DNA of 64,000 nucleotides from assembly GCF_001854765.1 (NCBI RefSeq), contig NZ_LJJE01000036.1, positions 62,001-126,000 on the forward strand. The letters are read 5' to 3'. The translations under genes were made by a program, and so were the position numbers. This stretch comes from Vibrio sonorensis. GTDB taxonomy: Bacteria; Pseudomonadota; Gammaproteobacteria; Enterobacterales; Vibrionaceae. How positions within the stretch are numbered: position 1 is the first letter of the stretch; every line of letters begins with the position of its first letter. Below are positions 46,624 to 56,565 of this stretch, in pieces. The notes below the pieces were generated by a model. That model was not told the DNA's origin. It ran no database searches and saw nothing but the letters and a program-made list of their open reading frames with translations.

Positions 46624-47630
46624 TGAACAACTTATGGAAGAAGGCGCTAACACTAGGTGCATTTTCTACATTTGCTTTGTCTAGCAGTGTATTGGCAGAG
46701 AAACTACCTGGTGAGGGCGTTTTAGTTCAGCCAGTACAATCGACTGTGGCAGAAGAGACGTTCCAAACGCTTATCGTTAACCGTGCTCTAGAAGAGCTTG
46801 GCTACGACGTTAAGGAAACCAAAGAAGTCGATTACAACGTTGGTTACACGTCAATTGCAAAGGGAGATGCTACATTTTTGGCAGTAGGCTGGTTCCCACT
46901 GCATGCCGACAAGTACACCATGTCAGGTGGTGATGAGAAATTCTTCCGTCAAGGTCAGTATGTTAGTGGTGCTGCTCAGGGTTACCTAATAGACAAGAAA
47001 ACGGCAGAAAAATACGGTATTACTAATATCGGCCAACTAAAAGATCCTGAACTGGCTAAGCTTTTTGACGCGAATGGTGATGGGAAAGCAGATCTTACCG
47101 GTTGTAACCCAGGTTGGGGTTGTGAATTAGTTATTGAAGAGCAACTAAGTGCTTTCGAACTGCGTGATACCGTCGCTCATAATCAAGGTAACTACGCTGC
47201 AATTATTGCAGACACCATTGCTCGTTATAAAAAAGGTGAGCCAGTTCTATACTACACATGGACGCCATACTGGGTAAGTGGTGTACTAGTACCTAACAAA
47301 GATGTTGTGTGGTTAGAAGTTCCTTTCTCTGCGTTACCAGGCGAGCGTAAGGACGTTGATACAACATTACCAAACGGCAAAAACTACGGTTTTGAGATGA
47401 ACTCTATGCGTATTGTCGCCAATAAAGAGTTTGCTGAGAAAAACCCAGCAGCAGCCAAACTTTTTGAAATCATCAAACTCAATATCAATGATGTGAGTGC
47501 TCAAAACATGATGATGAGCCAAGGTAAAAACAGCTCAGCAGATATCGAATCTCACGTTAACGGTTGGATCAAAGCGAACCAAGCGAAATTTGATGCTTGG
47601 GTAGAAGAAGCGAAAAAAGCCGCGCTTTAA
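46623..47630 (+). CDS. proX: ProX, glycine betaine periplasmic binding protein
   Basis: A 335-residue protein with a signal peptide ([25 protein letters not shown]) and ProX-type domains; the ligand aromatic residues appear in [18 protein letters not shown] and TPYWVSG, and the cysteine pair CNPGWGC is retained. It belongs to the classical ProU type, in contrast to the OpuAC-like protein at 14442. Terminator follows the stop. Role: high-affinity capture of glycine betaine or proline betaine. Confidence 0.94.
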   Translation: MNNLWKKALTLGAFSTFALSSSVLAEKLPGEGVLVQPVQSTVAEETFQTLIVNRALEELGYDVKETKEVDYNVGYTSIAKGDATFLAVGWFPLHADKYTMSGGDEKFFRQGQYVSGAAQGYLIDKKTAEKYGITNIGQLKDPELAKLFDANGDGKADLTGCNPGWGCELVIEEQLSAFELRDTVAHNQGNYAAIIADTIARYKKGEPVLYYTWTPYWVSGVLVPNKDVVWLEVPFSALPGERKDVDTTLPNGKNYGFEMNSMRIVANKEFAEKNPAAAKLFEIIKLNINDVSAQNMMMSQGKNSSADIESHVNGWIKANQAKFDAWVEEAKKAAL

Positions 47631-47669
47631 TAGACGTCTACCTAGTTTAGACACGATCATATATGCCAC

Positions 47670-47698
47670 AAAGCCCTTCACTCCCATGAAGGGCTTTT
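47670..47698 (+). terminator. Terminator after proX
   Basis: AAAGCCCTTCA and TGAAGGGCTTTTT form an 11-bp stem with a 6-base loop and a T-run, 39 bases after the proX stop. Confidence 0.88.
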
Positions 47699-47821
47699 TA
47701 CTTGGGCGAATAACGGATATCTAGATACTCATTTTTCGGCGAGTTTTGGGTGAAAATGGAAAGCCGTCCGTAATACCCAGTGCTTAACAAAACTTTTTTC
47801 GCGCTAACCTCATGGGAAAAT

Positions 47822-47898
47822 CAAAAAACAACACGCTTAAAACGCTGATTTGACCCCTTAAAATCGCGATTTTGGGGTGTTTTAAGTTGTTGTTTTTG
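47822..47898 (+). promoter_or_regulatory. Long nested hairpin upstream of qnr
   Basis: Outer arms (47822-47843 and 47879-47898) pair AAAAACAACA with TGTTGTTTTT and CTTAAAAC with GTTTTAAG. The inner part, CCCCTTAAAATCGCG and CGATTTTGGGG (47854-47877), forms a second stem. The full structure covers 77 bases and ends 67 bases before the qnr start, so it may control qnr expression or be a small mobile palindrome. Confidence 0.55.
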
Positions 47899-47965
47899 AA
47901 GGTTTTATATTTGGTGTTTTTTTTCTGAGCCAATGATAGTCTGCGTCCTTAAGTCAGGAGGGACT

Positions 47966-48621
47966 ATGCATAAAGAAAACCAAATTTTTGAACGGGAAGA
48001 TTTTACCAATCAAGACTTAAGCGATGCCCATTTTAAACAGTGTCAGTTTATTCGTTGTGATTTTAGCCGAGCAAATTTGCGGGACAGCAGATTTGAGAAT
48101 TGTACCTTTGTCGAAAGTGGAGAACTCGAAGGTTGTCATTTTGAATACGCAGATCTAAGAGACGCAAGCTTCAAAGGGTGCATGTTGGCGATGGCTAACT
48201 TCAAAGGGGTAGATGGCTTTGGTGTTGAGTTTAGGGAGTGTGATTTAAAAGGCGCCAACTTTTCTCAAGCGCGATTTTCTAATGTAGTGAGTAATCGCAT
48301 GTACTTTTGCTCTGCTTACATTACTCAATGCAACCTTTCCTATGCGAATTTCGAGCAATTGACTTTAGAGAAGTGCGAGTTGTTTGAAAATCGATGGATC
48401 GGTGCAAACTTATCTGGCGCATCTCTCAAAGGTTCGGACTTAAGTCGCGGTGTATTTTCCTCCGATGTTTGGGGGCAGATGCGCATTCGAGAGTGCGACT
48501 TAACGCACTGTGAGTTGGACGGTTTGGACATTCGCAGAGTTGACTTAACAGGTGTGAAAATTGCCAGTGGCAAACAGAGCAGTTGCTAGAGCCGCTTGGT
48601 TTAATCTTGATGCCTGGTTAA
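47966..48621 (+). CDS. qnr: Qnr-family pentapeptide-repeat protein, frameshifted near the end
   Basis: The ATG at 47966 has CAGGAGGG upstream. The protein is a pentapeptide-repeat helix: FEREDFTNQDLSD, then GCHFEYADLRDASFKGC, EFRECDLKGANFSQARF and MYFCSAYITQCNLSYANF, matching the Qnr proteins that shield gyrase from quinolones. In the given sequence the frame stops at 48589, but one base restored near 48564 gives the Qnr C-terminus WQTEQLLEPLGLILMPG and a TAA at 48621, total 218 residues, the exact family length. Chromosomal qnr genes are usual in Vibrionaceae; high similarity, but the allele cannot be named. Confidence 0.9.
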
Positions 48622-48744
48622 CGGTTTGGCTGGAAATCAAAGTAGGGTTAAAAGCCCAAATAGAAGATGATTTAAAGTAAAGACGTCGTTTTACAAAGTT
48701 AAGGCGGCGTTTTTAATTACAGTGCAGTAAAAAGAAAAAGAGTA

Positions 48745-48960
48745 TTAATCTTTTTTTGGGGTGATCTCAGTAATTCCCAAATCTTGAAAGTATATGCTTT
48801 TAACGCCAATTTTTTTGAATTTATTAAGGATGAAGTTAGCTTCGCTGGTGACTTTTTTATATTCAAATTGGCAGTGGATATGAGCGCCCTTGCAATAGCT
48901 GGTTTTGGTCAGGTCGTAGAGGGTGTCAATATGACTTGCGATTAAAACCTTAGAATCCAC
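48745..48960 (-). CDS. Small hypothetical protein
   Basis: A 71-residue frame starting with GTG at 48960, with AGGAAG about 8 bases upstream. The product is soluble, with an alpha-beta pattern (MDSKVLIASHIDTLYDLTK, then FEYKKVTSEANFILNKF) and two cysteines. No family recognised. It is isolated between qnr and an AraC gene. Confidence 0.4.
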   Translation of the reverse strand: MDSKVLIASHIDTLYDLTKTSYCKGAHIHCQFEYKKVTSEANFILNKFKKIGVKSIYFQDLGITEITPKKD

Positions 48961-49135
48961 GTGCAGCTTCCTACCTAATAAAATCGGTATTTATACATAG
49001 GCTGAATATAAAAATATTGTAGATTTGCGTCAGATTATTGTTTCTTATTATTCTTGAACCAATGTCAAATTAATTCCGATTGTTTTTGTATTTCTTGTTG
49101 GTAAATTCTTGGCTTTTATTTTGAGCAGTGCGCAG

Positions 49136-49984
49136 ATGGAAAAATGGATTTTATATCCTACTGATAAAATGGTCAAAGAGCATGTGTCCCAACTCTATTT
49201 TATTAGGAAAAAGGATGGTTCTGAAAACGGTGAAATTATGAGGCTATTGCCGCAGTGCAGTAGTTACGCAATTTTTACTGAGTCGGATTCATTTTTTAGT
49301 TATTCGGGGAAGAACAAGTATTTAAAAAATTTGTCGAATCATTTTTTATATCCTTTAGAAGATTCAATGGAAGTGAAATTTACACTTCCTATCAATTTAT
49401 TGGCGATAAGATTTAAGCCGGGTCTGGTATATAATATCTGGGGTGCAGAGAGTGCAAATTATAAAAATTCCGTCTTGCCTATAGAAGTACTTGATAAAAA
49501 TAAATTTGATAGTTTACACAAGGTTTGCTTGGATATATTTGAGTGCCAGCCCAACGAAAAAAATATAAAAAAACTAGAGAAATCTATTAAAGAGTTTCTT
49601 CAGTGGTCTATAAAAGAGGAACCCAAAAGCAAGCTGGTAAGGCGCAGTCTTGAAAAGCTAGAAAGCCGCAGTATTTCGTCGGTTTGCTCGGAAATTGGTT
49701 GTTCTCGAAGGACACTAGAACGTCACTTTAAAGGAGTCACCGGCTTTACAATGAACCAGTACAAAGATATACAAATATTGCACAAAATTGTCGATGAACT
49801 GAGAAGCGGTAAGGAAGTGAATTGGACAGAGTTAGCCCAAAACTACGGTTTTTTTGACCAGTCCCATTTGATCAAACACTTCAAAAAGATGCTGGGTGTG
49901 ACGCCGACGGAGTTTTTAGAGCACACCGAAGAGTTTGAGGTAAAACTGTTTAGTGATACTTCGCTATCCGATAGCAACCGATAA
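49136..49984 (+). CDS. AraC-family transcriptional regulator
   Basis: I prefer the ATG at 49136 (282 residues) over a TTG at 49109, though neither has a strong ribosome site. The N-terminal domain (about 1-170) is the DUF6597-like sensor with ILYPTDKMVKEHVSQLYF and LLAIRFKPG. The C-terminal AraC domain (about 190-265) has ISSVCSEIGCSRRTLERHFK and YGFFDQSHLIKHFKKMLG. It is flanked by a terminator shared with ppsA and has no evident target gene beside it. Confidence 0.88.
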   Translation: MEKWILYPTDKMVKEHVSQLYFIRKKDGSENGEIMRLLPQCSSYAIFTESDSFFSYSGKNKYLKNLSNHFLYPLEDSMEVKFTLPINLLAIRFKPGLVYNIWGAESANYKNSVLPIEVLDKNKFDSLHKVCLDIFECQPNEKNIKKLEKSIKEFLQWSIKEEPKSKLVRRSLEKLESRSISSVCSEIGCSRRTLERHFKGVTGFTMNQYKDIQILHKIVDELRSGKEVNWTELAQNYGFFDQSHLIKHFKKMLGVTPTEFLEHTEEFEVKLFSDTSLSDSNR

Positions 49985-49987
49985 AAA

Positions 49988-50006
49988 AAGGCGCTACTCG
50001 CGCCTT
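49988..50006. terminator. Bidirectional terminator between AraC gene and ppsA
   Basis: AAGGCGC and GCGCCTT form a 7-bp stem around TACTC, with A-run before and T-run after. It serves both converging genes. Confidence 0.85.
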
Positions 50007-50023
50007 TTCTGTTGTTTAGATGA

Positions 50024-52399
50024 TTACTGGTTGTCGATCTTGCCCAATTTCATCCAAGTATCAATGACGGTATCTGGGTTTAGCGAAACAGAGCTAATAC
50101 CTTGCTCCATCAACCATTGAGCGAGGTCATCGTGGTCTGATGGTCCCTGACCACAAATGCCTACATATTTCCCTGCTTTTGTTGCCGCTTGAATTGCCAT
50201 GTTAAGCATGGCCTTGACTGCGGGATCTCTTTCATCAAATAGATGAGCCACATCGCCTGAGTCTCGATCCAAACCCAATGTCAACTGAGTCATATCGTTG
50301 GAACCGATAGAAAACCCGTCAAAGTACTTTAAGAACTCATCGGCTAGCACAGCGTTAGAAGGCAGTTCACACATCATGATGACTTTAAGACCATTTTCTC
50401 CTCGCTTGAGGTCGAATTTAGCCAACAGGTCGATCACCGAAGCTGCTTCACTAGGTGTGCGCACAAATGGGATCATCACTTCGACGTTTTTAAGCCCCAT
50501 TTCGTTGCGAACTCGCTTCAGAGCGAGGGTTTCCAATTCAAAACAGTCTTCAAACGCAGGCGAGATATAACGAGAAGCACCGCGGAAACCTATCATTGGG
50601 TTTTCTTCGTGAGGTTCAAACTCTTTACCACCGACGAGGTTACTGTACTCGTTCGACTTAAAGTCTGACATGCGAACAATCACGCGCTTTGGCCAGAAAG
50701 CCGCAGCAATTGTGGCGATACCTTCTGTCAGCTTGCTAACGTAGAAATCGATAGGGTCTTTGTAGCCTTTAATGCGTTGTTGAATCTCTGCTTGGAGTTC
50801 GGCATCTTGTTTATCGAAATTAAGCAGTGCTTTCGGGTGAATACCTATCATCTTGTTGATGATAAATTCGAGACGCGCTAGGCCAACTCCTTCGTTTGGA
50901 AGTTGTGCGAAAGCGAAGGCTCTATCGGGGTTACCGACATTCATCATTACTTTGGTTGGTAGTAGTGGCAGTTCATCGACACTTGAGCGGCGAACCTCAA
51001 AATTTAGCTTTCCGCGATAGACGTAGCCTGTTTCCCCTTCGGCACATGAAATGGTCACTTCGCTGCCGTCGGATAACCGTTCTGTAGCGTCGCCACAGCC
51101 GACGATGGCGGGTATGCCAAGTTCACGGGCGATGATTGCTGCGTGGCAGGTACGACCGCCGCGATTGGTGACGATAGCCGACGCTTTTTTCATCACCGGC
51201 TCCCAATCTGGGTCTGTCATATCTGTTACTAAGACGTCACCATCTTGAACCAGAGACATTTGATCCAAAGAATGAACTAAACGAACCGCTCCACTGCCAA
51301 TGCGCTGACCAATGGCGCGACCTTCAACTAGAACGTCAGCTTTATTGCTTAATTCGTAGCGCTCAATGACATTCTCTTGAGCTTGAGAGCACACGGTTTC
51401 TGGGCGGGCCTGAACGATGTAGAGCTTGCCATCAATACCGTCTTTCGCCCATTCAATATCCATTGGACGTTGGTAATGCTTTTCGATGATTAAAGCTTGC
51501 TTGGCCAGCTCGGCGATTTCAGTATCGTTTAACGAGAACTGGTTGCGCTCTTGCTCTGAGGTGTCAATGATATCAACTTGCTTTCCAATCGCTTGATTGT
51601 CTGAGTAGATCATTTTGCAAAGCTTGGAACCAAAGGTTTTTTTAACAATTGGTGTTTGTCCTGCTTCTAACAGAGGTTTGTGCACATAGAACTCATCGGG
51701 ATTCACAGCGCCTTGCACTACCATTTCGCCTAAACCCCAAGAGGAAGTAATAAAGACCACTTGGTCAAAACCAGACTCGGTATCTAGGGTGAACATTACA
51801 CCAGACGACGCTTTGTCTGAGCGAACCATGCGCTGGATACCAGCAGAAAGAGAGATACCGCGGTGGTCGAAACCTTGGTGTACGCGGTAAGAGATGGCTC
51901 TATCGTTAAACAGCGAGGCGTAAACATGCTTGGTGGCTTCCAGCACCGCATCAATACCTTTCACGTTTAGGAAAGTTTCTTGCTGACCAGCGAAAGAGGC
52001 ATCTGGGAGATCTTCAGCAGTAGCAGACGATCGAACGGCGACAGACAGCGCATCATTACCCGAAATTAACTCATCGTAATTTGTTCTAATGTCTTGTTCT
52101 AAATCCGCTGGAAAAGGAGCATCTAGCACCCATTGACGGATTGTTGCTCCTGTTTTTCTTAGGGCGTCGACGTCCTCTACATCAAGTTCGTCAAGTAATT
52201 GATGGATGCGGTCGTCTAAACCTTCGTAATCCAAAAATTGATTAAATGCGTATGAGGTGGTCGCAAATCCATTGGGGACAGAAACGCCCGCGTTGGATAA
52301 ATTTGATACCATTTCGCCTAGGGAAGCATTTTTTCCGCCGACTTTGTCGACATCTTCCATCGATAGGCCATCGAACCAGAGGGTGTTCTTTTGTTGCAT
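50024..52399 (-). CDS. ppsA: Phosphoenolpyruvate synthase
   Basis: The ATG at 52399 (791 residues) has GGAG upstream and matches E. coli PpsA in length. The nucleotide-binding domain (about 1-340), the swivelling phospho-histidine domain with [18 protein letters not shown] (about residue 415) and the PEP-binding TIM barrel (about 470-790, ending CGQGPSD) are all present. It converts pyruvate and ATP to PEP for gluconeogenesis. The divergent ppsR encodes its regulatory kinase/phosphorylase. Confidence 0.97.
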   Translation of the reverse strand: MQQKNTLWFDGLSMEDVDKVGGKNASLGEMVSNLSNAGVSVPNGFATTSYAFNQFLDYEGLDDRIHQLLDELDVEDVDALRKTGATIRQWVLDAPFPADLEQDIRTNYDELISGNDALSVAVRSSATAEDLPDASFAGQQETFLNVKGIDAVLEATKHVYASLFNDRAISYRVHQGFDHRGISLSAGIQRMVRSDKASSGVMFTLDTESGFDQVVFITSSWGLGEMVVQGAVNPDEFYVHKPLLEAGQTPIVKKTFGSKLCKMIYSDNQAIGKQVDIIDTSEQERNQFSLNDTEIAELAKQALIIEKHYQRPMDIEWAKDGIDGKLYIVQARPETVCSQAQENVIERYELSNKADVLVEGRAIGQRIGSGAVRLVHSLDQMSLVQDGDVLVTDMTDPDWEPVMKKASAIVTNRGGRTCHAAIIARELGIPAIVGCGDATERLSDGSEVTISCAEGETGYVYRGKLNFEVRRSSVDELPLLPTKVMMNVGNPDRAFAFAQLPNEGVGLARLEFIINKMIGIHPKALLNFDKQDAELQAEIQQRIKGYKDPIDFYVSKLTEGIATIAAAFWPKRVIVRMSDFKSNEYSNLVGGKEFEPHEENPMIGFRGASRYISPAFEDCFELETLALKRVRNEMGLKNVEVMIPFVRTPSEAASVIDLLAKFDLKRGENGLKVIMMCELPSNAVLADEFLKYFDGFSIGSNDMTQLTLGLDRDSGDVAHLFDERDPAVKAMLNMAIQAATKAGKYVGICGQGPSDHDDLAQWLMEQGISSVSLNPDTVIDTWMKLGKIDNQ

Positions 52400-52576
52400 G
52401 TCTTTCTCCAGAAACATTGCAGCTGTAGGGATAAAGGCAAACGTTTACGTATGAAGATAAAAAAATTCGACGAATTTTTTATCTTGCGGGGCACATAACA
52501 GTTTACCGGGTTTTATTATCGATATTATGTGCTACATCCTACTCAAAAAAATTTGATAATTAAAAAAGAGAATGTA

Positions 52577-53385
52577 ATGGAAGTTCAAAGTCGTGATGTG
52601 TTCTATGTTTCTGACGGAACAGCGATCACTTGTGAAACACTCGGACATGTTGTTTTAGGTCAGTTCGCTTTTAGGGCCAACGAACAAACTTTTCCCTTTG
52701 TGGAAACAGAAGACAAGCTGGAGGATTTGCTCAAAACCATAGGTGCGTCTTACCAAGCGAGTGGTGTTAAGCCCCTTGTGTTTTTCTCCATCGTCATTCC
52801 CGAACTCAGAGACCGCTTACTGCAAGCGCCAGCGTTTTTTTATGACGTGTTGGAAAGCTTAGTTCAGCGAGTTCAAGACGATATTCAGTTGAGCCTAAGC
52901 CCAAGTTGCAGCGTTCGAGAAGCGTTAGCAAAGACAGCGACACCTATTTTGATCGCATCGCTGCGATAGAGTACACCTTGGCTCACGATGATGGCGTTTC
53001 TCTTAGAGGTCTGGAAGAGGCAGACATCATATTACTTGGTGTGTCACGTTCAGGAAAAACCCCAACGAGTCTGTATATGGCCATGCAATTTGGGTTGCGA
53101 GTGGTGAACTATCCGTTTATCGAAGAAGACTTGAAAAGGATGCGTTTGCTACCTGAGTTTGAAGTACACAGGCACAAGCTGTTTGGCTTAACAATAGATG
53201 CTGAGCGCCTAACCGAAATTAGGGAGAATAGGCTGGCGGGAAGCACATATGCCAGTACTGAGCAATGCCTTAATGAGTTGGCGACGGTAGAAGCCCTATT
53301 TAGGCGAGAGGCAATACCATACATCAATACGTCCAGTCTTTCGGTAGAGGAGATCTCGACAAGAGTTTTAGAAAGAACAGGCTAA
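52577..53385 (+). pseudogene. ppsR: PpsR, PEP synthase regulatory kinase, one frameshift
   Basis: Two frames overlap at about 52906-52969; one C restored in the C-run near 52900 joins them to about 269 residues. The N-terminal part ([22 protein letters not shown]) and C-terminal part ([28 protein letters not shown]) match the bifunctional DUF299 kinase/phosphorylase that adds or removes phosphate on PpsA (P-loop GVSRSGKT). It is divergent from ppsA, as in E. coli. The C-run deletion is probably a sequence error. Confidence 0.9.
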
Positions 53386-53411
53386 AACGCCGACTGTTTT
53401 AAGAGAAAATC

Positions 53412-53439
53412 GAGTAGGTGCCATTAGATGCACCTACTC
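53412..53439. terminator. Shared terminator between ppsR and HD-GYP gene
   Basis: GAGTAGGTGC and GCACCTACTC form a perfect 10-bp stem around an 8-base loop. It lies between the convergent ppsR and the HD-GYP gene. Confidence 0.7.
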
Positions 53440-53448
53440 AGATATTAC

Positions 53449-55185
53449 TTAATCTGGGTACAGATTTCTTAGCTGAGCAAACTCTTCAATATGGTTGATT
53501 AAAAGAGATGTCAGTTGCGGATCAAACTGCTTGCCGCTTTCGCTATCGAAGTAATCGATCACGTCGTTCAGTTCCCACGCATCCTTGTAACAACGCTTGC
53601 TAAGCAGAGCGTCAAATACGTCTGCAATGGTAGTGATCCTAGCGTAGATGTGAATATCGTCTTCTCTTATGCCGTTTGGATATCCGCGACCATCCCATCG
53701 CTCGTGGTGTTCATGTGCCACGATGGCTGCGCTTTGGAAAAGCTCTGCTTTACTCTTGCTCAATAACTTAAAGCCCGCAGTGGTGTGAGTTTTCATTACA
53801 TCCCACTCATCGGGAGTCAGCTTACCGGGCTTTTCAAGAATATAATCGGGGATCGAAATCTTGCCAATATCATGCATTGGGCTGATGGCTTCGAGAACCT
53901 TAATTTCTTTATTGGTCAAGCCGAGCAAGGTCGCCATATGCGCCGACAGTTTTGCTACTCGTTTTACGTGATTTCCCGTTTCGCCTGAGCGAGTTTCGAT
54001 GGCTTCACCAAGTAACCAAATCATCTCTTTTTGCAGATTTAAGATCTTGCGGTTCTTGCGGTTGACGATTCTGCGATGCCTTAAAAACAGCCACTGAGCG
54101 ATGATCACCGCGACTAGTACGGCGATAAGGCAAGAAATCACCAATATAAGTTGACCGTGAATCTGCCAAACCGTCTTTGGTCTACCCATGACAAGAGCGT
54201 CATCGGGCAGGCTATCTAGCTCATAGCCGAAGTTTTGAAGCGCATGATAGGAAAAGATGGGTCGATAAGTCGAATTGGCTTTCACTTTTTCTTTGAACTG
54301 CAAGTCCAACTGTTGGCCGATATAGTGAGCCGCTTCGTGACCCAACTGCTCAGAGTGGTTTACATAGCCACCGAGCACGCCGTGGTGGATATAGAATTTC
54401 CACAACACGAAAATCGGTGCCACGCTGTGTTTAGAAAGTTTGTAGGCTATTTCGTCGTAGGTGTGGTAAACGCCGTTTTCCAGCTCGGTATTAAAGTGGC
54501 TGAGTAATACGGCATCGTCTGGTGAAATACCGGCGAGAAGCGTCGATGCTTCATCAAGAGAGCGGTCGTTGATTTCAACTAGTTCAATGCCATCTAACGC
54601 CATAAAGTCGAATGCTTCTCTAATTTGAGTGGTGACGTGCTGCGCCGAAACACTTTGATCGGTTAAAAAATAGAGTTTCTTCATGTTTGGTCTGAGTTGA
54701 CCAATCATTTTTAGATTTTCAGGCAACCTATCTCTGGAGTAGTAGATGCGCGCGTTGTCGAAATGGTTGTTTAACGTTGCTTCTACGTTGTTGATACCAA
54801 CCGCAACAATAGGTGTGTTGGGTTTAAATTGTGGAGCGAGGCCTTTGACTACTTCCAATGCGTGGTCGTCGGTGACGATAATTGCGTCAAAGTGATAGTC
54901 CAGATACTTTTGACCAAAATAGTCGATAAAGGCTTGGCAATAGGTTGCAGAGTTAATTCGTTTAGCATCCAAGTATTCAACCGACAACTTAGTTTTATCT
55001 TGAGTGTGGTCAAAAGCCGATTCAATACCTTGCTGGAGATCATGGGTCCATTCATATGAGGGGTCGTAGGAATGCAACACGAGGACATTGTGCACGTCGA
55101 GATGAGCATTAGCGTGACTGTAATGAAAAAGCGCAATAAATAGCAAAAAAACACGAGCGAAACGCCGCGTAATCCGTCCTTTCAT
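53449..55185 (-). CDS. HD-GYP protein with periplasmic ABC-type sensor
   Basis: A 578-residue protein with a signal or anchor segment at the N-terminus, a periplasmic solute-binding-like domain (about 35-310, VHNVLVLHSYDPSYEWTHDL), a membrane segment (about 350-372), and a C-terminal HD-GYP domain (about 385-575) with MHDIGKISIPD and HHERWDGRGYPNG. HD-GYP domains hydrolyse c-di-GMP. The sensor looks like the ABC binding proteins of diguanylate-signalling receptors, so it may sense a small molecule in the periplasm (inference). Confidence 0.92.
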   Translation of the reverse strand: MKGRITRRFARVFLLFIALFHYSHANAHLDVHNVLVLHSYDPSYEWTHDLQQGIESAFDHTQDKTKLSVEYLDAKRINSATYCQAFIDYFGQKYLDYHFDAIIVTDDHALEVVKGLAPQFKPNTPIVAVGINNVEATLNNHFDNARIYYSRDRLPENLKMIGQLRPNMKKLYFLTDQSVSAQHVTTQIREAFDFMALDGIELVEINDRSLDEASTLLAGISPDDAVLLSHFNTELENGVYHTYDEIAYKLSKHSVAPIFVLWKFYIHHGVLGGYVNHSEQLGHEAAHYIGQQLDLQFKEKVKANSTYRPIFSYHALQNFGYELDSLPDDALVMGRPKTVWQIHGQLILVISCLIAVLVAVIIAQWLFLRHRRIVNRKNRKILNLQKEMIWLLGEAIETRSGETGNHVKRVAKLSAHMATLLGLTNKEIKVLEAISPMHDIGKISIPDYILEKPGKLTPDEWDVMKTHTTAGFKLLSKSKAELFQSAAIVAHEHHERWDGRGYPNGIREDDIHIYARITTIADVFDALLSKRCYKDAWELNDVIDYFDSESGKQFDPQLTSLLINHIEEFAQLRNLYPD

Positions 55186-55558
55186 ATGCTCTAACTTTCC
55201 TTATAGGTTGACTAAGAATGGCCAAACTGAAGTTATTCAAGAGTTATGCGACTACTGCCTGTGATGATTAGCATTCGCATTATTTATAATATTAATTATT
55301 TTATTCCGATTAATAAGATAAAACTAGCTAATCTAGAGTGATCAGCTGCCCATACTGAATGTAACAATTTATGTAATACTATGTGACGATTAGTTTGCAA
55401 CCAAGTAAGGTATGAGTGTAATTGCACCAATGCGAACTGCGCTACTATCACTGACATTCGTAAAGTACATGCCAAGCCGCTGCGCCCAGATCAAGAGCTT
55501 CGGCAAAGAGATTAGGAAGGATAAGGCTCTGCATTAATGCATCAGAGCCTTTTGTTTG
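55186..55558. other. Intergenic region with a terminator
   Basis: This 373-base gap upstream of the HD-GYP gene and downstream of the SorC gene contains a hairpin at about 55523-55552 (AAGGCTCTG with CAGAGCCTT and a T-run). Nothing else is recognised. Confidence 0.45.
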
Positions 55559-56533
55559 TTACTTTTGCGCGTCTAAGTTGAGGATAGTGATGGCGTTGGC
55601 GACGCTTGTTGCTAACACATCAATGGCGCCAGTTCGCAACGCACCAAGAATCGCTAACGGCTTGCTCGACTCCGCTGCAATAGCGATAACTTGAGGGATT
55701 TTTTGGTAGTCGTTGATAGTGATGCCTATAACGCGGTTGTTCATTTTAGTGTTTTGAACTTCGCCTTTAATATCATAGAAATCGTAACCCCCAACTTCAC
55801 CTACTACCCCTTGTTGAATTCTCGCTTCAACCATCTCTTGTACTGAGAACCAGCCAAGGTTGACCATATAGCTACTTTCATTCAGATCGCCGATACCAAC
55901 CAGTGCGACATCTGCCTTTCTGGCCATATCCATGGTTTGTTGGACAGTTTCGTCTTCGAGTAGAGCGTTGCGCAGCTCGTGATTGCGAATATAAGCCGGT
56001 GCGTAAAGCGTTTCACTGACACCGCCAAAAGTTTTGGCAAAGCGCCTAGAAATATGGTCAGCATTGAGCATGCCGCCGCGCGGGTGTATACCGCCAATGC
56101 TGGAAACAAAAGTACATTTTTTGGGGTTAACTACACCGATATGCTCTGAAACAGCGGAGACATTTCGTCCCTGACCAACCGAGATGACCATGCCGTCTTT
56201 TAAGTTAGCTGATAAATACGTAGAGACAACGCCGGCAAGAAGAGCTCTTTGTTCTTCTTCAGAAGGTTGGTCTAAGGCAATCAATGCGCGTTTCAAGCCA
56301 AAACGCTCTTTTAGTTGCTCTTCAAGTTTAGCCCCAAACACTGGGTGATATTTTACCTTGATTTCAACAATGCCTTGGTCCCGCGCTCTTTTTAGCAGCC
56401 GTCCAATCTTTACCCTCGAAAGGCCAAATCGTTTGGAAATCTCTTCTTGGGTTGCACCGTCTTGATAGTAAGCAACCGAAATCTCCGTTAGTAGGTTGGT
56501 CTCTTCAGTTTGTTCTATATTGGAGGGTTCCAT
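55559..56533 (-). CDS. SorC/DeoR-type sugar-binding transcriptional regulator
   Basis: The 324-residue protein has an N-terminal HTH (about 20-60, GATQEEISKRFGLSRVKIGRLLKRA) and a C-terminal SorC-type sugar-phosphate-binding domain (about 65-320) with MVISVGQGRNVSAVSEHI and SSIGGIHPRGG. Such regulators respond to phosphorylated sugars. It lies beside glpX and near the divergent rpiB-TRAP-pdxA-dhaKL operon, so it probably controls that regulon. The intergenic region 57565-57987 has GTTC-N4/5-GAAC repeats, its likely binding sites. Confidence 0.88.
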   Translation of the reverse strand: MEPSNIEQTEETNLLTEISVAYYQDGATQEEISKRFGLSRVKIGRLLKRARDQGIVEIKVKYHPVFGAKLEEQLKERFGLKRALIALDQPSEEEQRALLAGVVSTYLSANLKDGMVISVGQGRNVSAVSEHIGVVNPKKCTFVSSIGGIHPRGGMLNADHISRRFAKTFGGVSETLYAPAYIRNHELRNALLEDETVQQTMDMARKADVALVGIGDLNESSYMVNLGWFSVQEMVEARIQQGVVGEVGGYDFYDIKGEVQNTKMNNRVIGITINDYQKIPQVIAIAAESSKPLAILGALRTGAIDVLATSVANAITILNLDAQK

Positions 56534-56565
56534 GTTTATCCTTTTTATACGAGCGTTACAGAGAG

